From JBJXDT01 sp046153505 (GTDB lineage Bacteria > Pseudomonadota > Gammaproteobacteria > Burkholderiales > Methylophilaceae), in NCBI GenBank assembly GCA_046153505.1, contig JBJXDT010000059.1, positions 1-28,070 of the forward strand: a stretch of DNA of 28,070 nucleotides. The letters run 5' to 3'. Shown piece by piece: positions 1 to 5,555 of this stretch. Below the pieces are notes generated by a model. It ran no database searches and was not told where the DNA came from. It saw only the letters and a program-made list of their open reading frames with translations. Both the position numbers and the translations under genes were made by a program. Position 1 is the stretch's first letter. Every line of letters starts with the position of its first letter.

Positions 1-161
1 TCAATAGAGATTCCAGTGCCGCCATAACCTTCATTGGTTATGCCAGTGCCTCCGATGCCTTCATTGCATGTGTTTGAACGCGCATATACGGTAGTGCATA
101 ACAACAACAGCCCTGAGTAAAAAATAGCTAGATAAAGTTTTTTATTCAAGGCATTTTGCAT
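1..161 (-). CDS. Exported glycine-rich protein, DUF5666-like, cut by window edge
   Basis: Only the first 53 codons lie in the window; the 3' part is missing. The ATG at 161 sits two bases after the TAG stop of the DUF6502 gene, so the two are almost certainly co-transcribed. The N-terminus has a basic start, a hydrophobic core (about residues 10-26) and a cleavage-like VYA-R site, as for an exported protein. After it come two copies of a G-x-GGTGI motif (EGIGGTGI and EGYGGTGI). From memory, such glycine repeats open many DUF5666 proteins, which often follow DUF6502 genes. The DUF5666 domain itself would lie beyond the edge, so the family call rests on the repeat and on the neighbour. The function is unknown. 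Confidence 0.6.
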   Translation of the reverse strand, partial: MQNALNKKLYLAIFYSGLLLLCTTVYARSNTCNEGIGGTGITNEGYGGTGISI

Positions 162-163
162 CG

Positions 164-1150
164 CTAATTCTGGTCCCTGTCAAATTGATGGATAGCAGAA
201 GCCTCAGCCTCAACTTTTGATTTGTTTTCTGCGGATAACATATCAGTCTTAATTACTTCGGATGAGCTATGAAAATAAACACCAAAATTCATACGTTTGA
301 GTGTTTGCATCTCTGCGAGTTCTGGTTGCTTGGCCTGCGTAGCTTTTAACGCCATAGCCAAACGATTTAATACCGCCATTGATTGCATTCCTGCCTCTTT
401 TGCGGCTTCATGCAAGGTGTTAATATTTTCATGCGTAAGCCCATAGTAATAGACACAACGCTCCAAGAATGGCGTATTTTTAGGCTCAACATTATTCACA
501 GCTGTAGCCAAGTGGTCATGCACATTCATGCTGAGGTAAAACAGTTTTTCTTCCAAATCCTGATTGGGTATAAATGCCTGAATATCAAGGTGTACGCGAT
601 CTTGCTCATCAAGCTTAACTACGCCTAGGTTTAACCATTCATCCAACACTGGGCGTGCTCTAAAATCTTTACTAATATTTGCAACAAGAGATTCAAAAGA
701 ACGCTCGCCGCCTGCACTTGCAAGACGTGGCAGCGGCAGAGGATGTCCTTTCTCGTCCAAATATGAAGGATTTCTTAGCCACTGCCCAATCACTTGAGAG
801 GTTAGTGACAAATTACGTGTTTCAGGTTGAGCATCAATGTTGGCAGAACGCAGGCGACGCACGTCTTTGCGATGCACACCTGTGAGCAAGGTAATACGGC
901 TGTCTGTTTGTGGTTTATTGCCTAGCTTAAACTCTTCGTCAGCAACACTTACATAGACGCGTTTAAGCTCTTCGAGCATCATGTTGTATTTGATGTCATT
1001 ATCCAGCAGCAAGCGTATCAAAGGCTTTAGGATACGCCTGATAGCGAGTAATAGTAAATTCCGTGTTCTTCTTTCAGACCCGTTGGTTACGTTAATCATA
1101 GGTATATTCATTTCGTGTGTAATTTTCGCAAGTGATAATTGATTATACAT
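164..1150 (-). CDS. DUF6502 family protein, possible regulator
   Basis: This is a 328-residue soluble protein with no signal peptide or membrane segment. The N-terminal half has the pattern I recall for DUF6502: a helix around ILKPLIRLLLDND (residues 40-52), a YVSVADEEF segment, then TDSRITLLTGVHRKDVRRLR (about 82-101), which looks like a helix-turn-helix. A DNA-binding role is inferred, not shown. The gene is followed after two bases by the exported glycine-repeat protein, a pairing typical of the family. The start at 1150 is doubtful: its ATG-TAT-AAT runs straight into a good minus-strand -10 box (TATAAT, 1147-1142). If that promoter is used, translation would begin at the in-frame ATG at 1111 (residue 14) or at 1099 (residue 18). 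No start has a clear Shine-Dalgarno sequence. A perfect Fur-type box lies just upstream. Confidence 0.8.
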   Translation of the reverse strand: MYNQLSLAKITHEMNIPMINVTNGSERRTRNLLLLAIRRILKPLIRLLLDNDIKYNMMLEELKRVYVSVADEEFKLGNKPQTDSRITLLTGVHRKDVRRLRSANIDAQPETRNLSLTSQVIGQWLRNPSYLDEKGHPLPLPRLASAGGERSFESLVANISKDFRARPVLDEWLNLGVVKLDEQDRVHLDIQAFIPNQDLEEKLFYLSMNVHDHLATAVNNVEPKNTPFLERCVYYYGLTHENINTLHEAAKEAGMQSMAVLNRLAMALKATQAKQPELAEMQTLKRMNFGVYFHSSSEVIKTDMLSAENKSKVEAEASAIHQFDRDQN

Positions 1151-1170
1151 ATTTTTTTAGTTATTGATAA
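1142..1170 (-). promoter_or_regulatory. Candidate promoter of the DUF6502-DUF5666 operon
   Basis: On the minus strand, TTATCA (1170-1165, 4 of 6 matches to the -35 consensus) is followed after 17 bp by a perfect TATAAT (1147-1142). Transcription would start near 1135, downstream of the ATG at 1150. The -35 lies inside the Fur-type palindrome, so occupancy there should repress. Confidence 0.55.
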
Positions 1171-1179
1171 TAATTATCA
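1165..1179. promoter_or_regulatory. Perfect 7-1-7 Fur-type box
   Basis: The 15 bases TGATAAT-A-ATTATCA match every position of the 7-1-7 Fur-family consensus (TGATAATnATTATCA). The site overlaps the -35 of the promoter reading into the DUF6502 gene and lies between that gene and the stop of the oxidoreductase gene. Iron-dependent repression by Fur is the simplest reading; a related metal regulator (Zur, Mur) is possible. Confidence 0.7.
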
Positions 1180-1192
1180 CTTAGCTTACGCA

Positions 1193-2494
1193 TTAAGCCA
1201 CTTTTGTTCCGTAGTGTGTTTTTACCATAACACCGATTTCTTTTAAGAATGGTGTCGGTAACAAACCTCCAGCACATACAATTACACCGTCATTGACGAT
1301 TTCCCTTATCATTCCTTCGCAATCAATATTTACAGACCTCTCTGAAATGTCTACTACAGTGGATTTTAATAATACGGTGATCTTGTTTTTATCAGTTAGC
1401 GACTTTAAAAGCCGTCTATTTTTTTCTTTTACACGACTAAATGCTTCGGAACGATAAGATAAGGTAACTGTTGTGCCCTCTTCCTCAGCCAATGAAATAG
1501 CTGCTTCCAAGGCGCTATCGCCACCGCCAACCACCAAAACATGCATACCTCTGTATTGCGCTGAGTTGATGAGTCGATAGACCACTTTGGCCTGCTCTTC
1601 TCCAGGAACATCTAATTTTCGTGGCGTTCCTCTTCGCCCAATCGCCAATAATACATTGCGTGTTTGGTAGGTGTTTTTTGATGTTACTACAGTAAAACCT
1701 TTACCTTTAGGCGTCATTTTTTCGAGGCGTTCGTTAAATCTAAACTCAATGCCAGTTTGCTTTACCACCCTGTCCCAGAGACCTAATAACTCTTCTTTGC
1801 TTATTTCAAACGCTCTAATCATGCCAACTAGGGGTAGATTCATGGGGGCAGTCATCGCAATTTTGTTTCGTGGATAATGATAAACAGCTCCACCTAGACC
1901 ATCTTCTTGCTCTATCGTCACGTAGCGCAATTTTTTCTCCTTTGCTGCGAGTGAGGCGGCAATTCCAGCGGAACCAGCTCCCACAATCAGCACGTCTAAA
2001 TCTTCGTTATCACTTTTATTTTTGGCAATAGATTCCATTGCTTGTTGTCCTTGCGATACAGCTTTACGAATCAAACCCATGCCACCAAGCTCTCCAGCAA
2101 TATAAACGCCTGGCACATTGGTTTCGAAGTTAGGTTTAACCTCGGGAATGTCCATTCCACGTCGCTCCGTTCCAAAAACCAACGAAATAGCTTCCACAGG
2201 ACATGCCGGCGCGCAGGCGCCATGTCCAATACATTTAGCAGGTTCAACTAAAACAGCCTTGCCACGCACAATTCCAATAGCATGTTCTGGGCATGCACTT
2301 GCACAACCGCCAGAACCAACACATATTGAAGTATTAATTACGGGATGAAGCGATGGCGGTTCGGTTAAGCCGCTACTTGTCACTTCTTTTATCCGTTCCT
2401 TCACTCGCCGATCGTTGCGGCGTGCAGACTTAAGGTATATTGCTAGTACCAACAACATTGGCACGATATAAATTGCGTAGGTCAAAAACTTCAT
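1193..2494 (-). CDS. Membrane-anchored ferredoxin/FAD-dependent NAD(P)-binding oxidoreductase
   Basis: 433 residues. An N-terminal hydrophobic helix (about 4-21) followed by basic residues suggests anchoring with the body in the cytoplasm. Residues 52-105 form a two-cluster ferredoxin domain, but both binding motifs lack the usual second cysteine: C58-x2-S61-x2-C64-x3-C68-P and C88-x2-H91-x2-C94-x3-C98-P. Then comes a thioredoxin-reductase-like flavoprotein: an FAD-binding GAGSAG (172-177), a second nucleotide-binding GGGDSA (313-318), and a C-terminal VCAGGLLPTP segment. No CxxC redox disulfide is visible. The likely role is electron transfer between NAD(P)H and a membrane or periplasmic carrier. 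It is divergent from the cytochrome cluster, whose first gene encodes a membrane partner. No Shine-Dalgarno is obvious before the ATG. The family is clear; the physiological substrate is inferred. Confidence 0.82.
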   Translation of the reverse strand: MKFLTYAIYIVPMLLVLAIYLKSARRNDRRVKERIKEVTSSGLTEPPSLHPVINTSICVGSGGCASACPEHAIGIVRGKAVLVEPAKCIGHGACAPACPVEAISLVFGTERRGMDIPEVKPNFETNVPGVYIAGELGGMGLIRKAVSQGQQAMESIAKNKSDNEDLDVLIVGAGSAGIAASLAAKEKKLRYVTIEQEDGLGGAVYHYPRNKIAMTAPMNLPLVGMIRAFEISKEELLGLWDRVVKQTGIEFRFNERLEKMTPKGKGFTVVTSKNTYQTRNVLLAIGRRGTPRKLDVPGEEQAKVVYRLINSAQYRGMHVLVVGGGDSALEAAISLAEEEGTTVTLSYRSEAFSRVKEKNRRLLKSLTDKNKITVLLKSTVVDISERSVNIDCEGMIREIVNDGVIVCAGGLLPTPFLKEIGVMVKTHYGTKVA

Positions 2495-2619
2495 ATTTTA
2501 TTGTTGAATTAAATCTTGCTCATAGGTTAATTGCACGATACTATTTGCGTAAACTTCTCTCATGGGAAATAATCACATGATATGAATATAAATGCAAGCA
2601 ATATAAGGAGAAACTGCAT
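2495..2619. promoter_or_regulatory. Divergent intergenic region before the cytochrome operon
   Basis: This AT-rich 125-bp gap must hold promoters for both directions. The best plus-strand candidate is TTGCTC (2516-2521), a 17-bp spacer and TACTAT (2539-2544), which is weak (3 and 4 of 6 matches) and would give a leader of about 70 nt. A short inverted repeat, TCATG (2560-2564) and CATGA (2576-2580), lies downstream and could be an operator. I found no convincing minus-strand promoter and no Fur-type box here. Confidence 0.35.
2605..2610 (+). promoter_or_regulatory. Shine-Dalgarno AAGGAG fixing a TTG start
   Basis: A full AAGGAG lies nine bases before TTG 2620. No ATG or GTG lies at a suitable distance downstream in this frame, so the site supports the non-ATG start of the membrane cytochrome b-like gene. 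An in-frame CTG at 2614 is too close to the site. Confidence 0.8.
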
Positions 2620-3402
2620 TTGCGTGGTCTGTTAATTTTAATTTTTTCAATCGGTTTGATTGTTTTAGCTTGGATTGTTAAGCATGGACACTATTACACA
2701 GCAAGCTCAGACATTGGGTATTACATGGGATTGGTCGGCTCGTTAATGATGTTAGTGATGCTTACCTACCCGCTTCGCAAGCGAGTTAAATTCATGAAAA
2801 ATTGGGGGGCTACGAAAGGATGGTTTAAGTTTCACATGATATTAGGAATTTTAGGACCAATTTTAGTGGTATTCCATTGCGCATTTCGTTTGAGTTCAAT
2901 TAACGCAGCAGTGGCTCTATTTAGTATGTTGTTGGTGGCCTCTAGTGGCATTATTGGTCGGTTTGTCTATCGTCACATTCATCAAGGATTATATGGCAGA
3001 CGAACTTCATTAAAAGAAGTGAAATCTGAAGTAACCGAGTTACATGAGAAAATTGCAGCGATTCCTCAGTCTGTAGTTGTCATGCGAGAAATTCATGCAT
3101 TCGAATCATATGCTTTCAAGAAGGAAAAATATGCATTGGCAACAGTTTGGAAATTTTTTGCTATGCCTTTTGTACGAAATAGCGCTGCAAAGAGGTGCAT
3201 AAAAACATTATCTGTCCTCGATAAGGCTGGCACAGCGCCAGTCGGAGCATTGGTTGCTGATTACCTGAGTGAAATTGAGCGCGTTTCGAAATTTCATAAT
3301 TATGAACGTATATTTTCACTTTGGCATGTGCTCCATATCCCCCTTGTTTACTTGTTGGTAGCCACAGCTATTTTTCATGTTATCGCGGTACATATGTATT
3401 AA
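2620..3402 (+). CDS. Multi-helix membrane protein, candidate b-type cytochrome or quinone-interacting subunit
   Basis: 260 residues, TTG start. Hydrophobic segments are at about 2-20, 32-50, 71-88, 95-112 and 240-258, with a charged helical stretch (about 125-225) in between. Histidines fall in the membrane or near its borders: H72 and H86 flank one helix, H119/H121 end another, and H236, H239, H253 and H257 sit in the C-terminal helix. This spacing resembles ferric-reductase-like and other diheme b cytochromes, so I infer heme b binding; no named family signature is certain. It is the first gene of the cytochrome operon, and its TAA stop shares an A with the ATG of the 27-heme cytochrome. 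Divergent from the ferredoxin/flavin oxidoreductase, it is well placed to pass electrons between the quinone pool or that enzyme and periplasmic c hemes. Confidence 0.65.
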   Translation: MRGLLILIFSIGLIVLAWIVKHGHYYTASSDIGYYMGLVGSLMMLVMLTYPLRKRVKFMKNWGATKGWFKFHMILGILGPILVVFHCAFRLSSINAAVALFSMLLVASSGIIGRFVYRHIHQGLYGRRTSLKEVKSEVTELHEKIAAIPQSVVVMREIHAFESYAFKKEKYALATVWKFFAMPFVRNSAAKRCIKTLSVLDKAGTAPVGALVADYLSEIERVSKFHNYERIFSLWHVLHIPLVYLLVATAIFHVIAVHMY

Positions 3403-5378
3403 TGAAAAGCATTTTTCGCATACTCATTATTGTAATACTCTTTATTGGTTCTCAAGCAACCAATGCGGATACTATCAAATCTGTACTCATGCCTGGTAAG
3501 GTCATTCAAGGGCATATCAAACAAGAAGATGTTTGCGAAAACTGCCATAAATCATTCGATAAAGCTGCACAAAGCGCCCTGTGCGCCGATTGCCATAAAG
3601 ACATTAAAAAAGACATTGCCGAAAAGCGTGGCTTTCATGGCAAGCCAGAAAATAAAAAAGAATGTAAAGAGTGTCACACGGAACACAAAGGTCGTGATGC
3701 TGATATTGTTGGCTTAAATGAAAAAACCTTTAAACATAATCTGACAGACTATCCGCTAAAAGGCGCGCACGCTGCTGATAAAGTAGATTGCAAAGATTGC
3801 CACAAACCAAAGATAAAGTACCGTGATGCGCCCAACAGTTGCATAGGCTGCCACAAAAAAGATGACAAGCACAAAAATACGCTTGGGGATAAATGTGCTG
3901 ATTGTCACACTGAAAAAGACTGGAAAGAGATTAAGTTTGACCACAACAAGAGTGATTTTCCGCTAAAAGGTGCGCACGCCAATGAAGCAAAGGTCAAATG
4001 TAATGATTGCCACAAAGACACGCGCTTTAAGGAAACGCCGAAAGACTGCTTTAGCTGCCACAAAAAAGATGACGAACACAAGGGTTTGTTTGGCCAAAAA
4101 TGTGAAAGTTGTCATGAGGAAAAGGATTGGAAAACCACTCATTTCAATCACGAAGTGGATGGCCATTTTGCGCTAAAAGGCGCTCACGATAAGGCCAAGT
4201 GTGAAAGCTGTCATAAAGCATTTAAAGAAGATTTACCGAAAACTTGTATTGGTTGCCACCGCTCAGATGACGTGCATAAAGGCTCTTTAGGCGAGAAATG
4301 CGCGAGTTGTCATAATGAGCGCACTTGGAACACCTCGAATTTTGACCACGATAAAACTAAATTTCCCTTACGCGACAAACATAGAACTAAGTGTGAGGCT
4401 TGTCATAAGGATGCCAATGGTAAGGATGTTAAGAAGTTTGATAAATTAACAACGGATTGCATATCTTGTCACCAAAAAGATGACGTTCATAAAGCTAAAT
4501 TTGGCGTCAAATGCCAAGATTGCCACGATGCAAAAGATTGGAAAAAACCAACCTTTAACCATGACAAAGATACCAAATACAAACTAAAAGACAAACACAG
4601 CACGGTGAAATGCGAAAGTTGCCATAAAGGCTACCTATATATAGATCACGTAAAAACTGATTGCTTTAGCTGTCACAAGGCCGATGACCCGCATAAAATG
4701 GTCTTTAGTGAAAAATGTGAAAAATGCCATAACGAACGCGCTTGGAAAACTACAAGCTTTGACCATACGCGCGATACTAAGTACATCTTGAAAGGCAAGC
4801 ACATTCCCGCTAAGTGCGAAAGTTGTCATAAACCTGCACCTGCTCCACAAAAATTGCCTAGCAGTTGTAACGAATGCCATGAAAAAGATGACGTGCATAA
4901 AGGCTCTGAAGGTAAAAACTGTGAAAAATGCCATACTGAAGCGACATGGAAAGTCAAAGATTTTGACCATAACAAAACCAAATTCGCCCTGCTAGGCAAA
5001 CACATCACGGTTGATTGTAAAAAATGTCACGACAAAGGTACATTTAAGGAAGCTAAATCCGATTGCTGGAGCTGTCACAAGAAAGATGATACACATAAGC
5101 AACGTTTAGGTACACTTTGCGCAGATTGCCATAACGCGCGCGATTGGAAGATTTGGGATTACGACCACACTAAGCGAGCCAACTATGCGTTAGAAGGTGG
5201 GCATAGCAAAGTCGCCTGTGAAGATTGTCATAAACAAAAATTTACGGGTAAAGTACTTGCTAGCAAGAGCTGTGTCTCTTGTCATGCCGATGACGACGTT
5301 CATGATGGCGGCTTTGGTCAACAATGCGAACGCTGCCATGTTGTCAAAGCTTTCAAGGACGTCAAAGTTCGTTTCTAA
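3402..5378 (+). CDS. 27-heme periplasmic c-type cytochrome
   Basis: The ATG at 3402 overlaps the previous stop (TAATG). It is chosen over an upstream in-frame ATG at 3321 because it opens a clean signal peptide (MKSIFRILIIVILF... cleaved near TNA-D). The mature protein holds 27 CXXCH heme sites in about 635 residues. Three N-terminal hemes are followed by eight triheme modules of about 70 residues. Each module has the order F-D-H, G-x-H, CxxCH, CxxCH-KKDDxHK, then LGxKCxxCH with D/T-W-K. Outside the CXXCH sites there are 30 histidines; 27 sit at the repeated positions and three are irregular, which predicts bis-His ligation of every heme. The protein is strongly lysine-rich, has no lipobox and no membrane segment, so a soluble periplasmic electron wire is inferred. 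It has no Shine-Dalgarno of its own, so translation is probably coupled to the gene before it. Confidence 0.9.
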   Translation: MKSIFRILIIVILFIGSQATNADTIKSVLMPGKVIQGHIKQEDVCENCHKSFDKAAQSALCADCHKDIKKDIAEKRGFHGKPENKKECKECHTEHKGRDADIVGLNEKTFKHNLTDYPLKGAHAADKVDCKDCHKPKIKYRDAPNSCIGCHKKDDKHKNTLGDKCADCHTEKDWKEIKFDHNKSDFPLKGAHANEAKVKCNDCHKDTRFKETPKDCFSCHKKDDEHKGLFGQKCESCHEEKDWKTTHFNHEVDGHFALKGAHDKAKCESCHKAFKEDLPKTCIGCHRSDDVHKGSLGEKCASCHNERTWNTSNFDHDKTKFPLRDKHRTKCEACHKDANGKDVKKFDKLTTDCISCHQKDDVHKAKFGVKCQDCHDAKDWKKPTFNHDKDTKYKLKDKHSTVKCESCHKGYLYIDHVKTDCFSCHKADDPHKMVFSEKCEKCHNERAWKTTSFDHTRDTKYILKGKHIPAKCESCHKPAPAPQKLPSSCNECHEKDDVHKGSEGKNCEKCHTEATWKVKDFDHNKTKFALLGKHITVDCKKCHDKGTFKEAKSDCWSCHKKDDTHKQRLGTLCADCHNARDWKIWDYDHTKRANYALEGGHSKVACEDCHKQKFTGKVLASKSCVSCHADDDVHDGGFGQQCERCHVVKAFKDVKVRF

Positions 5379-5555
5379 CCTTTCATATATTCACTCTCGT
5401 TATTTAAAAAAGTATTTAATACTTTTTACTTATAATTCATCTTTTTTAGTTGACGTGTATAAATATCACACGTATTATTCATGCACTTGTGGAATAATTT
5501 CCCACCAGTAAAAATACAGCCGTATTTCGCTTGATCAGCAAATAAAGGTAACTGG
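5379..5555. other. Intergenic leader of the 37-heme cytochrome
   Basis: This AT-rich 177-bp gap has no credible gene. It contains a perfect A/T-rich palindrome (5407-5427) and, near 5453-5471, CGTGT and ACACG arms separated by nine bases. AAAGG at 5545-5549 lies before ATG 5556 as a ribosome binding site. Whether transcription continues through from the 27-heme gene cannot be read from sequence. Confidence 0.5.
5407..5427 (+). terminator. A/T-only-flanked hairpin, possible weak terminator or attenuator
   Basis: AAAAAGTATT and AATACTTTTT are exact inverted repeats around a single T. The RNA could form an eight-pair stem ending in a U-run, but it has only one G-C pair in the usable stem, so it would be weak. 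It could reduce read-through between the two cytochrome genes. Confidence 0.3.

Larger units (their letters stand above)
1130..1182. repeat. 11-bp perfect inverted repeat flanking the promoter
   Basis: The 11 bases at 1130-1140 (AAGTGATAATT) recur as an exact reverse complement at 1172-1182. The arm centres are 42 bp apart, about four helical turns. One arm overlaps the Fur-type box; the other holds a GATAAT half-site next to GATTAT. They bracket the -10 and the presumed transcription start, an arrangement suited to two bound dimers. Confidence 0.75.

Noticed and set aside
3321..3401. Upstream extension of the 27-heme cytochrome
   Set aside because: It would bury the signal peptide after 27 residues and overlap the membrane protein gene; the TAATG start is better.
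3756..4970. Antisense frames within the 27-heme gene rich in Phe and Val
   Set aside because: Their composition is the reverse reading of Lys-Cys-His-rich codons; no start signals or recognisable domains.
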